Positions 34,491 to 43,200 are shown, counted from the first letter of the stretch. The stretch is DNA of 64,000 nucleotides from Pseudomonas putida (GCF_028682175.1 NZ_JANHKS010000025.1:22610-86609), one strand, 5' to 3'. A program made the numbers and translations. The notes: generated by a model not told the origin, from the sequence alone.

Positions 34491-36089
34491 ATGCCAACCA
34501 GAAAGACCCTGATCCATCTCGCCGTCGCCTTCGCGCTGTTCAATAGTCATGGGGCCTGGGCCGCCAATACCGCCGAGGTGCCCTGTGCCACCACAGAACA
34601 ATGTGCCGCACAGGCGGCGAAGATCGGCGCGACTGTCGACAAGTCCAAGGCGCGGGCCAGCAAGGGCGAGAGCCAGTTCTCCTGGCTGAACCGTATCAAC
34701 AAGGCCTCCATCGTCATGCTCACGGAGGAGGGCATCGTCAAACCCGAGATGGGGCAGAAGATCGCTACCGGTGTGCGCTACGCCATCGATCAGGCCGACC
34801 AGCCCAACGGCAAGCGACCCAGCGATGTGCTGCAACTGGAGCAGATCATGACCGACAAGATCGGTCCTGAAGCTTCGCTGATCCACTCTGGCCGCAGCCG
34901 CCAGGACATGCTCGCCACCTACCGTCTGGCCAAATTACGTTCTGACGTCCTGGGCTATAGCGAGGCCTTGAATGCGACCCGCAAGCGCCTGCTGGATCTG
35001 GCCGACAAGAACGTCGATACGCTGATCCCGGCGTACACCAACGGCGTGCAGGCGATGCCGATAACCTACGCGCATTATCTGCTGGCGTTCGAGGCGGCAT
35101 TCGACCGGGACGGCCAGCGGATTCGCGAGTTGTATCAGCGTCTGAACCAGAGCCCGATGGGCACGGCGGTGCTGGCCAACTCGGCCTATCCGCTGAACCG
35201 CGAGCGCATGGCCGAGCTGCTGGGCTTTGACGCGGTGCGCGAGAACTCGCTGGATTCGAGCCAGGTTTCCACCTATGACATCCCTATCGAGGCGGCGAAC
35301 ATTGCGTCGTCGTCGGCTATCCGGGTGGGCGCGATGATTGGCGACATTCACACCCAATATCACCAGATTCGCCCGTGGCTGCTGCTCGATGAAGAGAAAA
35401 CCTACACCAGCAGCGCCATGCCGCAGAAACGCAATCCGGGGTTGCTGATGCGCGCACGGGAAAGTGCGTCCGATGTGGTAGGACTGGCCCAGACCGTGAC
35501 CCTGCGGGCGCACAACGTCACCACCGGCATGACCGACTACAAGTTTGCCTTTGATTCGCTGGGCGTGTTCGATTCCACCAGGGAAATGTTCGCCGCGACG
35601 GACGCGGTGCTCGATGCCTTGCAGGTCAATCCACAGCGCGCCCGTGAAGAGCTCGAGAACGAGTGGACCACGTCCATGGAGCTGGCCGATACCCTGGAGC
35701 GCACGCAGAAAGTGCCGTTCCGCATTGGCCACAGCTTTGCGTCGCTGATCGTCGAGCAGGCCCGCGACCAGGGCCTGACGCCCAAGACATTCCCCTATGC
35801 CGACGCGCAAAAGCTTTACACCAAGGCGGCCGACAAATATCAGTGGAAACAGAACACGCTGCCGCTGGATGAGGCGACATTCCGCGCCTCGCTGTCGCCT
35901 GAAAACATGGTCAACACTCGCAAGGGCACCGGCGGCCCGCAACCGCAGGAGGTCAAGCGCATGCTGGCCGAAGCCCACAAGAACCTGGAAGCCGATCAGG
36001 CATGGCTGAGCGAGCGTCGGGAGAAGCTGACCGAGGCCGAAGGCAAGCTGGACCGTGCGTTCGAGAAGTTGTTGTCGTCCAAGGGGTGA
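34491..36089 (+). CDS. Exported argininosuccinate lyase/fumarase-superfamily protein
   Basis: A 532-residue protein with a clear Sec signal peptide (residues 1-25, ending GAWA) and a near-N-terminal Cys pair (C32, C38), so it should work in the periplasm. Superfamily motifs: HSGRSRQD (132-139), LANSAYPLNRE, and the signature loop SSAMPQKRNP (307-316) with the catalytic Ser. The usual catalytic Thr-His is Thr-Asn here (T183-N184). A roughly 60-residue charged C-terminal extension follows. Cytosolic ArgH is about 460 residues and unexported. Substrate unknown; release of a dicarboxylate such as fumarate is plausible but not shown. Confidence 0.85.
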   Translation: MPTRKTLIHLAVAFALFNSHGAWAANTAEVPCATTEQCAAQAAKIGATVDKSKARASKGESQFSWLNRINKASIVMLTEEGIVKPEMGQKIATGVRYAIDQADQPNGKRPSDVLQLEQIMTDKIGPEASLIHSGRSRQDMLATYRLAKLRSDVLGYSEALNATRKRLLDLADKNVDTLIPAYTNGVQAMPITYAHYLLAFEAAFDRDGQRIRELYQRLNQSPMGTAVLANSAYPLNRERMAELLGFDAVRENSLDSSQVSTYDIPIEAANIASSSAIRVGAMIGDIHTQYHQIRPWLLLDEEKTYTSSAMPQKRNPGLLMRARESASDVVGLAQTVTLRAHNVTTGMTDYKFAFDSLGVFDSTREMFAATDAVLDALQVNPQRAREELENEWTTSMELADTLERTQKVPFRIGHSFASLIVEQARDQGLTPKTFPYADAQKLYTKAADKYQWKQNTLPLDEATFRASLSPENMVNTRKGTGGPQPQEVKRMLAEAHKNLEADQAWLSERREKLTEAEGKLDRAFEKLLSSKG

Positions 36090-36110
36090 TACCCCAGGCT
36101 CGACGAAACC

Positions 36111-36243
36111 TGTAGGAGCGCGCTTGCCCGCGATCTGCCGCATTGGCGGCAGCAAAACCTGACACCTCGGTTTGGCTGACACGCTGGGGGCGTCAGGTTT
36201 TGCTGCCGCTTCGCGCCAGATCGCGGGCAAGCGCGCTCCTACG
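36111..36243. repeat. REPIN with extended nested palindrome
   Basis: Outer arms are REPs of the GTAGGAGCGCGCTTGCCCGC group extended to ATCTG. Inside them lie second arms CGGCAGCAAAACCTGAC (36146-36162) and GTCAGGTTTTGCTGCCG (36192-36208). The whole forms one long hairpin between the convergent lyase and symporter genes and could end transcription from both. Confidence 0.88.
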
Positions 36244-36248
36244 CGATG

Positions 36249-37454
36249 TCAGTGCAGCGCCTTTCGGGCAGCATCAAAGACGAAGCCATTCTGCCAGCGC
36301 GCAATCGCCAGGCACGCCACGCAGTTACCCAGCACGTTGGTCAGCACGCGGCATTTCATCAAGCGCTCCACGCCCAGCAGCAACCCCACGCTTTCCACAG
36401 GCACCAGGTTCAGCAAGTTGAGTGTGGCAACGAGGGTGAAGAACGCAGAACCCGCCATGCTGGTAGAACCCAGCGACGTCACCATGGAAATCAGCAGCAG
36501 GGTGAGCAGTTGCGCCGCAGTCAGATCGACCCCCGCCATCTGCGCCAGGAACATCACCGCTGTCATCAGGTAAATGTTCGAGCCGCTGAGGTTGAAGGTG
36601 TAACCGGTAGTCAGCACCAGGCGCGTCAGTTGGCGGTCGCAGCCGAGCATTTGCATCTTCTCGATCAGGCCGGGCAGGGCAGCGACCGAAGAGCCGGTGA
36701 AGGTGACCAGCAACAGTTCGTCCTTCAGATGAAGCACCAGCGACCACAGTGAAATTCCGCAGGCGTGGGTCAGGGGTGTCAGGATCAGCAGGATGAACGC
36801 CGCAGACGCCAAATAGATCACTGCAACGAACTTGAGCAGCGGCAGGGCCGAGGCCGGGCCGAATTTGCCGATGGTAAAGGCGATGGCGCCAAAGGCGGCC
36901 AGCGGGGCGAAGCGCAGAATCAGCTTCAGGGCGCTGAACAGCCACTGGACGACTTTTTCCAGGGTCAGACGTAGCGTTTCGGCATGCCGAAAGCCACTTG
37001 CACGACCGATCAATACTCCGGTCAACAACCCGGCCAGCATCACCTGCAGGATCGGATTGTGCATCAGCCCGCGTGCAATCAGCGACCCGAACCCGGTCCA
37101 CGAAAACCCGCCCGCTGCCTGAGTGTCGAGGGTCAGGGCCGCCGCTGTGCCTGAGCCTGGCTGCGTGAAGTCGGCGATCAGGCAGGCCAGTGACAGCGAC
37201 AACAATGCCATGCCTTGAAAATAGACGAATACCTTGCCCGCCAGTCCACGCTGGCGCACCTGCAGACCCGCCACGCCGGAGGCGATCAACAGGAACATCA
37301 TGAACGGCATGAGCCAGCCGATCACCCGAATGAAACCGTCGCTCAGAGGCTTCATGGTCACGGCAAGGGCGGGATCGAAAACGCCCAGAAGCGCACCGCA
37401 GGCGATGGCCAGCAGAAGTTGCAGGGTGCTGCTGCGAAGAAGCCTTGCAGGCAT
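36249..37454 (-). CDS. DAACS-family (DctA-like) symporter with altered cation-site motifs
   Basis: A 401-residue inner-membrane carrier aligned throughout with DctA and glutamate symporters. Recognisable are FGAIAFTIGKFG (188-199), the hairpin-1 serine motif TFTGSS (251-256), TGYTFN-x4-NIY and the hairpin-2 region SLGSTSMAGS. The TM7 motif NxDGT reads NLSGS (288-292). In TM8 the usual GID-x6-R reads GVE with one residue less before Arg369. These positions bind cations in relatives, so coupling or substrate may differ. Divergent from a LysR gene and convergent with the lyase. Confidence 0.85.
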   Translation of the reverse strand: MPARLLRSSTLQLLLAIACGALLGVFDPALAVTMKPLSDGFIRVIGWLMPFMMFLLIASGVAGLQVRQRGLAGKVFVYFQGMALLSLSLACLIADFTQPGSGTAAALTLDTQAAGGFSWTGFGSLIARGLMHNPILQVMLAGLLTGVLIGRASGFRHAETLRLTLEKVVQWLFSALKLILRFAPLAAFGAIAFTIGKFGPASALPLLKFVAVIYLASAAFILLILTPLTHACGISLWSLVLHLKDELLLVTFTGSSVAALPGLIEKMQMLGCDRQLTRLVLTTGYTFNLSGSNIYLMTAVMFLAQMAGVDLTAAQLLTLLLISMVTSLGSTSMAGSAFFTLVATLNLLNLVPVESVGLLLGVERLMKCRVLTNVLGNCVACLAIARWQNGFVFDAARKALH

Positions 37455-37535
37455 CGGCGTACCGGTCTGGACGTGCTTATTGTTATTGGTGGACGTGCCT
37501 TGTCAGCGTCAGGCGGATTAGGCACGCTTGCCGGC

Positions 37536-37548
37536 CAATGTCGCATTG
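37536..37548. promoter_or_regulatory. Small inverted repeat between symporter and LysR genes
   Basis: CAATG-N3-CATTG in the 136-bp divergent gap, 43 nt before the LysR start. A candidate operator only; the motif is short. Confidence 0.3.
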
Positions 37549-37590
37549 ACCGGGCGGCAATCATAAAACCTCGCTGCGGGATAGACCACC

Positions 37591-38523
37591 ATGGAGCTTC
37601 GTCATCTGCGTTATTTCGTCATGGTGGCCGAAGAGCGACATTTCACCCGCGCCGCCGCGCGCCTGAACATGCAGCAGCCGCCATTGAGCCAGCAGATCCG
37701 CGCGCTGGAGGAGGAACTGGGTTTCGATCTGTTCAAGCGACATCCCAAGGGTGTGGATCTGACGGCAGGTGGGCAGGTTTTCCTGCAAGAGGCCCGGGAG
37801 ATTCTCGCCCGTGTCCAGGAAGGTTCGCTCAAGGCGTCACGGGCCGCCCATGGCATCGAGGGGCAGTTGAGTGTCGGCTTTACCAGCTCGGCGGCGGCCC
37901 ACCCGTTGATCCCGCGCATCATCCGCGCCTATCGCGAGCGTTTCCCTGCGGTGGCGGTGTCGTTGAAAGAGGGGAGCGCCCAGCAACTGACCGAGGCGGC
38001 CATCGAAGGCAGCGTTGATGTGGGCATTGTGCGAGCGCCGGTCGGTCGCCATCAGAGCCTTGAATTTCACCGGCTGCTGAACGAGGAGATGCTGCTGACT
38101 TTGCCGGTCGGCCATCCCTTGCTGGCCGACTATGACGGGCACGGCGAGCCACCGGCTGTTGCGCTGGAAAGCCTGAGCCAGGAGCCGTTCATTCTGGTTC
38201 GTCGCCCCGGCGCGCCGGGGATGTACGCCAATCTCATCAAGGCATGCCTGAATGCGGGCTTCAACCCGAAGATCGCGTTCGAGGTCGAGCGTATGCTCAC
38301 CAACGTCAGCCTGGTGGCGGCGGGGGCGGGGGTTTCCATCGTCCCGGCATCCATGAGGGATGTGCACAAGGAGAGCGTGATCTATTGCCCGATTGCCAAC
38401 GCCAAGCCCAGGCTGCACGCGCCGATCACCCTGGTGTGTCGCAGTTTCAACCAGTTGCCGCCTTTGAAGAACTTCATCGATTTGTCTCGGCAGTTGAGTG
38501 CGAGACGACCCCGCCGGGGTTAG
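37591..38523 (+). CDS. LysR-family regulator, divergent from the symporter
   Basis: A 310-residue regulator with the N-terminal HTH typical of the BenM/CatR/CatM branch (MELRHLRYFVMVAEERHFTR at the start, then LNMQQPPLSQQIRALE). The effector domain begins near LSVGFTSSAAAHPLIP. That branch often senses aromatic or dicarboxylic acids. Its place divergent to the DAACS gene suggests it regulates uptake of the symporter substrate and perhaps the porin-lyase pair. A bidirectional terminator follows. Confidence 0.92.
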   Translation: MELRHLRYFVMVAEERHFTRAAARLNMQQPPLSQQIRALEEELGFDLFKRHPKGVDLTAGGQVFLQEAREILARVQEGSLKASRAAHGIEGQLSVGFTSSAAAHPLIPRIIRAYRERFPAVAVSLKEGSAQQLTEAAIEGSVDVGIVRAPVGRHQSLEFHRLLNEEMLLTLPVGHPLLADYDGHGEPPAVALESLSQEPFILVRRPGAPGMYANLIKACLNAGFNPKIAFEVERMLTNVSLVAAGAGVSIVPASMRDVHKESVIYCPIANAKPRLHAPITLVCRSFNQLPPLKNFIDLSRQLSARRPRRG

Positions 38524-38546
38524 ACGTTGCCTTTTCATTGGGACAC

Positions 38547-38575
38547 AAAAAAACCGGCACAAGGCCGGTTTTTTT
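38547..38575. terminator. Bidirectional terminator between LysR gene and suhB
   Basis: AAAAAAACCGGC, a short loop and GCCGGTTTTTTT form a stem with A/T runs on both sides, serving the two convergent genes. Confidence 0.88.
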
Positions 38576-38591
38576 ACAGCTGCGAAAACGC

Positions 38592-39407
38592 TTAGCGCTT
38601 GAGCGAAGCCGGTACGAACGGTGCGATCGAGGTCAGTACGGCCTTGAAGCACTTGGTGTTGCCCGCAACGATGTGACCCTTCTCGAGGAATTCGTGGCCG
38701 CCGTTGAAGTCGCTGACCAGGCCGCCTGCTTCCTGGATCAGCAGGGCGCCGGCTGCCATGTCCCACTCGGACAGGCCCGACTCCCAGAATGCGTCGAAAC
38801 GACCGGCAGCGACGTAGGCCAGGTCCAGGCTCGCGGCACCGGCGCGGCGGATGCCGGCAGTCTGGCCAACCAGCGAACGGAACATGTTCAGGTAGTTTTC
38901 CAGGTTGTCCATCTGGTTTTCGCGGAACGGGAAACCGGTGCCCAGCAGGGCGCCTTCCAGGCTCTTGCGCGGGCTGACGCGCAGGCGACGGCCATTGAGC
39001 TGGGCGCCACGGCCACGGCTGGCGGTGAATTCTTCCTGGCGGACAGGGTCCAGGACCACGGCGTGTTCCAGGCGACCACGGTATTTGCAGGCGATGCTGA
39101 CGGCGAAGTGCGGGACGCCACGAACGAAGTTGGTGGTGCCGTCCAGTGGGTCGATGATCCACAGGTAGTCGGCGCCTTCGCCGCTGCCAGCGTGCAGGCC
39201 GCTTTCTTCGCCGAGGATGCCGTGGGTCGGGTAGGCCTTGAGCAGGGCGTCGACGATGACTTTTTCAGCGGCGCGATCGATTTCGGTGACGTAGTCTTTC
39301 GCGTCTTTTTCGTCGACCTTGATGGAATCCAGGCGCTCGATGGAGCGGAAAATCAATTCGCTGGCGCTGCGGGCGGCGCGCAGCGCGATATTCAGCATGG
39401 GCTGCAT
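38592..39407 (-). CDS. suhB: Inositol-1-monophosphatase / SuhB
   Basis: A 271-residue Mg-dependent phosphatase, in E. coli also a partner of NusG and the rRNA antitermination complex. Metal site motifs are EESG near 67, WIIDPLDGTTNFVRGVPHFA near 82 (DPLDGT) and WDMAAGALLIQEAGG near 212. Length matches the family. It is divergent from trmJ with a 225-nt gap. The regulatory role in Pseudomonas is inferred from the family. Confidence 0.95.
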   Translation of the reverse strand: MQPMLNIALRAARSASELIFRSIERLDSIKVDEKDAKDYVTEIDRAAEKVIVDALLKAYPTHGILGEESGLHAGSGEGADYLWIIDPLDGTTNFVRGVPHFAVSIACKYRGRLEHAVVLDPVRQEEFTASRGRGAQLNGRRLRVSPRKSLEGALLGTGFPFRENQMDNLENYLNMFRSLVGQTAGIRRAGAASLDLAYVAAGRFDAFWESGLSEWDMAAGALLIQEAGGLVSDFNGGHEFLEKGHIVAGNTKCFKAVLTSIAPFVPASLKR

Positions 39408-39632
39408 GGATGTATCACCTAGGTCGTTAAAGAGAGCCGGCCATTCTATTGGTTCTTGCCGATGATTTCCAGCGCCGGAACCTGCTTTAAGCTGCGTCCG
39501 GTCGCCTCACGGGCAGTGGTAAAGCGCAGATCCGGGGTGTATGAAGGTGATGTCGTGCAAGGGTTCATAGCCTTGGGCCGGGTGCTTCTGTAACATTCGT
39601 CCCCCTTTTCACCTGCTAGCGAGACTCCACCA

Positions 39633-40406
39633 TTGCTGCAAAATATTCGTGTTGTCCTGGTCGGTACCAGTCATCCGGGAAATATCGGTGGCGCTGCTCG
39701 TGCCATGAAGAACATGGGGCTTTCGCGTCTGGTGCTGGTCGATCCGGCTCACTTTCCCCACGATGACGCCAATGCGCGTGCGTCCGGGGCCAACGACATT
39801 CTGGAAAAGGCCCAGGTCGTCGGCACGCTGGAGGAGGCGCTTGTGGGTGCCAATCTGGTCATGGGCACCAGCGCCCGTGACCGCAAGATTCCCTGGCCAC
39901 TGCTCGATCCCCGTGAAGCGGGCGCCATGACCGTCGAGCACGCAGGGCAGGGTGAAGAGATCGCGCTGGTCTTCGGTCGCGAATACGCAGGCCTGACCAA
40001 CGAAGAGCTGCAGCGCTGTCACTACCACGTACACATCCCGTCCAACCCTGATTTCAGCTCGCTGAACCTGGCGGCGGCGGTGCAGGTGCTCAGCTACGAG
40101 ACGCGCATGGCGTGGCTGGCGGCGGACGGGCAGGCGACCAAGGTCATGAAGTACGAAACGACCTCGCCGCGCAGCACCGAACTGGTGGCAATGGATGACA
40201 TGGAAAAATTCTATGAGCATCTGCAAAGCACCCTGGTGGACATTGGCTTCCTCGATCCGGAGAAGCCGCGTCACCTGATGGCCAGGTTGCGCCGGTTGTA
40301 CGGTCGCTCGGAAATCAGCCGGTCTGAAATGAGCATTTTGCGTGGCATCCTCACCGAGACCCAGAAAGTCGCCCACGGTGAGCCCTACAAGCGGAAGGAT
40401 CAGTGA
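39633..40406 (+). CDS. trmJ: tRNA (cytidine/uridine-2'-O-)-methyltransferase
   Basis: A 257-residue SPOUT-class enzyme that methylates the ribose of nucleotide 32 in tRNA using SAM. The N-terminus reads VVLVGTSHPGNIGGAARAMKNMG. The knot region includes ALVFGREYAGLTNEE and IPSNPDFSSLNLAAAVQVL. The start codon is TTG at 39633; no ATG gives the complete conserved beginning. It overlaps cysE by one base (TGATG), the usual arrangement with the isc operon following in Pseudomonas. Confidence 0.95.
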   Translation: MLQNIRVVLVGTSHPGNIGGAARAMKNMGLSRLVLVDPAHFPHDDANARASGANDILEKAQVVGTLEEALVGANLVMGTSARDRKIPWPLLDPREAGAMTVEHAGQGEEIALVFGREYAGLTNEELQRCHYHVHIPSNPDFSSLNLAAAVQVLSYETRMAWLAADGQATKVMKYETTSPRSTELVAMDDMEKFYEHLQSTLVDIGFLDPEKPRHLMARLRRLYGRSEISRSEMSILRGILTETQKVAHGEPYKRKDQ

Positions 40407-41191
40407 TGTTCGAGCGTCTGAGAGAAGATATCCAGAGCGTATTTCACCGGGACCCGGCAGCGCGCAATGCCTTTGAAGTGCTGACGTGCTACCCCGGCAT
40501 GCACGCGATCTGGCTGCATCGCCTGTCTGGCTGGTTGTGGAGCAGGGATCTGAAATGGCCGGCGCGCATGGTGTCCAACTTCGGGCGCTGGCTGACCGGT
40601 ATCGAGATTCATCCGGGCGCCAAGGTGGGCCGGCGCTTCTTTATCGATCACGGCATGGGCATCGTCATTGGCGAGACGGCCGAGATCGGTGACGACGTGA
40701 CGCTGTATCAGGGCGTGACCCTGGGCGGCACCAGCTGGAATAAAGGCAAGCGCCACCCGACCCTGGAATCCGGCGTGGTGGTAGGGGCGGGCGCCAAGGT
40801 GCTCGGCCCGTTCACCGTGGGTGCGGGCGCCAAGGTCGGCTCCAATGCGGTGGTGACCAAGCCGGTTCCGGCGGGCGCGACCGTGGTGGGGATTCCGGGG
40901 CGGATCATCGTCAAGGCTGACCAGAACGACGCCGAAGCCAAGCGCAAGGCCATGGCCGAGAAGATCGGCTTCGATGCCTACGGTGTGGGCGAAGACATGC
41001 CTGACCCGGTCGCACGGGCCATTGCCCAGTTGCTCGATCATCTGCAGGCGGTGGATGTGCGCATGGAAGACATGGGCAAGGCGCTCAAGAGTCTGGGCTG
41101 CGAGTACCGCGAGAAAGAGCTGCCGGAGCTGCATCAGGATGTCTTCGACTGCATGAAGGAGCGCAGCGAAGCCAAAGTCGCTCAGGAATAA
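40406..41191 (+). CDS. cysE: Serine O-acetyltransferase
   Basis: A 261-residue enzyme making O-acetylserine, the carbon precursor of cysteine. An N-terminal helical region is followed by left-handed beta-helix repeats (IEIHPGAKVGRRFFIDHGMG, then IGETAEIGDDVTLYQGVTLGG) containing the catalytic His. The C-terminal 90 residues form a charged helical tail of the form common beside isc operons. It supplies cysteine for IscS, in keeping with its place upstream of iscR. Confidence 0.94.
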   Translation: MFERLREDIQSVFHRDPAARNAFEVLTCYPGMHAIWLHRLSGWLWSRDLKWPARMVSNFGRWLTGIEIHPGAKVGRRFFIDHGMGIVIGETAEIGDDVTLYQGVTLGGTSWNKGKRHPTLESGVVVGAGAKVLGPFTVGAGAKVGSNAVVTKPVPAGATVVGIPGRIIVKADQNDAEAKRKAMAEKIGFDAYGVGEDMPDPVARAIAQLLDHLQAVDVRMEDMGKALKSLGCEYREKELPELHQDVFDCMKERSEAKVAQE

Positions 41192-41294
41192 GCACCCGAC
41201 GCACCGGGCAAAATGCAGGCATGCCTTTTGCCCCAGTCTTTGCTACCATACCGCCGCGTTTTTGCGGGTAATCCTGAGTGCTTTACTAGGTCTT

Positions 41295-41327
41295 ATAGTT
41301 GACTTAAATACTCGGGAATAGCATACT
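41295..41327 (+). promoter_or_regulatory. iscR promoter with IscR type-1 site
   Basis: The 25 bases 41295-41319 match the E. coli type-1 IscR consensus ATASYYGACTRWWWYAGTCR(RSTAT) at 22 positions. They overlap a -35 element TTGACT (41299-41304), which is 17 bp from the -10 CATACT (41322-41327). [2Fe-2S]-IscR bound here would repress the operon when clusters are plentiful. Confidence 0.85.
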
Positions 41328-41359
41328 CGCCCTCATTCCGAACCTCCGCGGTACACGTC

Positions 41360-41851
41360 ATGCGATTGACTACAAAAGGCCGATACGCCGTAACCGCCAT
41401 GCTCGACCTGGCGTTACACGCGCAGCATGGGCCAGTGTCCCTGGCCGATATCTCCGAGCGGCAAGGGATTTCCCTTTCCTATCTCGAGCAACTGTTCGCC
41501 AAGCTGCGCCGCGGCAATCTGGTGTCCAGCGTGCGTGGTCCGGGCGGCGGCTACCAGCTGTCGCGCAGCATGCAGGGGATCCAGGTGGCGCAGGTGATCG
41601 ATGCGGTCAACGAATCGGTCGATGCGACGCGCTGCCAGGGGCTCGGTGATTGCCATGCTGGCGATACCTGTCTGACCCACCATTTGTGGTGCGACCTCAG
41701 CCAGCAGATTCACGAATTTCTAAGCGGTATCAGCCTGGCCGACCTCGTCACTCGCCGTGAAGTGCAGGAAGTCGCCCAACGCCAGGACCTGCGTCGTTGC
41801 AACAGCAAGGCACAGTTCCTGGACAAGATTGAAACATCCGCCGTTGAGTGA
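41360..41851 (+). CDS. iscR: Fe-S cluster assembly regulator IscR
   Basis: A 163-residue Rrf2-family regulator. The N-terminal winged HTH (MRLTTKGRYAVTAMLDLALH) is followed by the three cluster cysteines in C-x5-C-x5-C (CQGLGDCHAGDTC, near 92-104), with the His ligand just after. A type-1 operator overlaps its promoter, so autoregulation is expected. First gene of iscRSUA-hscBA-fdx-iscX; 44 nt to iscS. Confidence 0.97.
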   Translation: MRLTTKGRYAVTAMLDLALHAQHGPVSLADISERQGISLSYLEQLFAKLRRGNLVSSVRGPGGGYQLSRSMQGIQVAQVIDAVNESVDATRCQGLGDCHAGDTCLTHHLWCDLSQQIHEFLSGISLADLVTRREVQEVAQRQDLRRCNSKAQFLDKIETSAVE

Positions 41852-41895
41852 ACGCAGATGAACGCGCGGCGCGCCTGCCCGATAGGAGATATTCA

Positions 41896-43110
41896 ATGAG
41901 ATTGCCGATTTACCTCGATTATTCCGCGACAACCCCGGTCGACCCACGTGTCGCCCAGAAGATGAGCGATTGCCTGCTGGTTGACGGAAACTTCGGTAAC
42001 CCGGCCTCGCGTTCCCACGTCTTTGGCTGGAAAGCCGAAGAGTCGGTCGAGAATGCCCGCCGTCAGGTGGCTGATCTGGTCAACGCCGATCCGCGCGAAA
42101 TCGTCTGGACTTCCGGTGCCACCGAATCCGACAACCTGGCCATCAAGGGCGCCGCGCATTTCTATGCGACCAAGGGCAAGCACCTGATCACCAGCAAGAT
42201 CGAACACAAGGCGGTGCTCGACACCATGCGCCAACTGGAGCGCGAAGGTTTCGAAGTCACTTACCTTGAGCCGACCACCGACGGTCTGATCACTCCGGCG
42301 ATGATCGAAGCTGTCCTGCGTGACGACACCATCCTGGTTTCGATCATGCACGTGAACAACGAAATCGGCACCGTCAACGACATCGCTGCCATTGGCGAAC
42401 TGACCCGTTCGCGCGGCGTGCTGTTCCATGTAGACGCTGCACAGTCCACCGGCAAGGTCGAGATCGATCTGTCGAAGCTGAAAGTCGACATGATGTCCTT
42501 CTCTGCCCACAAGACCTACGGTCCTAAAGGCATCGGCGCGCTGTACGTCAGCCGCAAGCCTCGTGTGCGCATCGAGGCGACCATGCACGGCGGCGGTCAC
42601 GAGCGCGGCATGCGTTCGGGCACCCTGGCTACTCACCAGATCGTCGGCATGGGCGAAGCCTTCCGTATCGCCAAGGAAGACATGGTGGCCGAGAACGCTC
42701 GCATCAAGGCGCTGAGCGACCGTTTCTACAAGCAGGTCGAGCATCTGGAAGAGCTGTACGTCAACGGCAGCCTGACTGCCCGCGTGCCGCACAACCTGAA
42801 CCTGAGCTTCAACTACGTCGAAGGCGAGTCGCTGATCATGGCGCTCAAGGACCTGGCCGTTTCGTCCGGTTCGGCCTGTACCTCGGCCTCGCTCGAGCCT
42901 TCGTACGTCCTGCGCGCCCTGGGCCGCAACGACGAACTGGCACACAGCTCGATCCGCTTCACCTTCGGCCGCTTCACCACCGAAGAAGAAATCGACTGGG
43001 CTGCGCAGAAAGTCTGCGAAGCCGTCACCAAGCTGCGCGCTCTGTCGCCGCTGTGGGACATGTTCAAGGACGGCGTCGACATCTCGAAGATCGAGTGGGC
43101 CGCACACTAA
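41896..43110 (+). CDS. iscS: Cysteine desulfurase IscS
   Basis: A 404-residue PLP enzyme that moves sulfur from cysteine to IscU, tRNA thiolation enzymes and others. The cofactor Lys is in SFSAHKTYGPKG near 206. The persulfide Cys is in SSGSACTSASLEPSY near 328. Length equals that of E. coli IscS. ATG 41896 has AGGAG upstream; the longer frame from 41848 overlaps iscR. Confidence 0.98.
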   Translation: MRLPIYLDYSATTPVDPRVAQKMSDCLLVDGNFGNPASRSHVFGWKAEESVENARRQVADLVNADPREIVWTSGATESDNLAIKGAAHFYATKGKHLITSKIEHKAVLDTMRQLEREGFEVTYLEPTTDGLITPAMIEAVLRDDTILVSIMHVNNEIGTVNDIAAIGELTRSRGVLFHVDAAQSTGKVEIDLSKLKVDMMSFSAHKTYGPKGIGALYVSRKPRVRIEATMHGGGHERGMRSGTLATHQIVGMGEAFRIAKEDMVAENARIKALSDRFYKQVEHLEELYVNGSLTARVPHNLNLSFNYVEGESLIMALKDLAVSSGSACTSASLEPSYVLRALGRNDELAHSSIRFTFGRFTTEEEIDWAAQKVCEAVTKLRALSPLWDMFKDGVDISKIEWAAH

Positions 43111-43112
43111 TT

Positions 43113-43175
43113 TAAAGTCGCCACATGAATGCGGCGCTTTGAAAACCGGGTTTTTGAAGTGTCGCCAGAGCGACA
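43113..43175 (+). other. Two hairpins in the iscS-iscU gap
   Basis: An imperfect stem (AAAGTCGCC with GGCGCTTT, 43114-43140) and a perfect one (TGTCGC-CAGA-GCGACA, 43160-43175) lie in the 90-nt gap. There is no U-tract, so mRNA stability or processing is likelier than termination. Confidence 0.45.
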
Positions 43176-43200
43176 GTCTGATTTGATGAGGATATGAACC

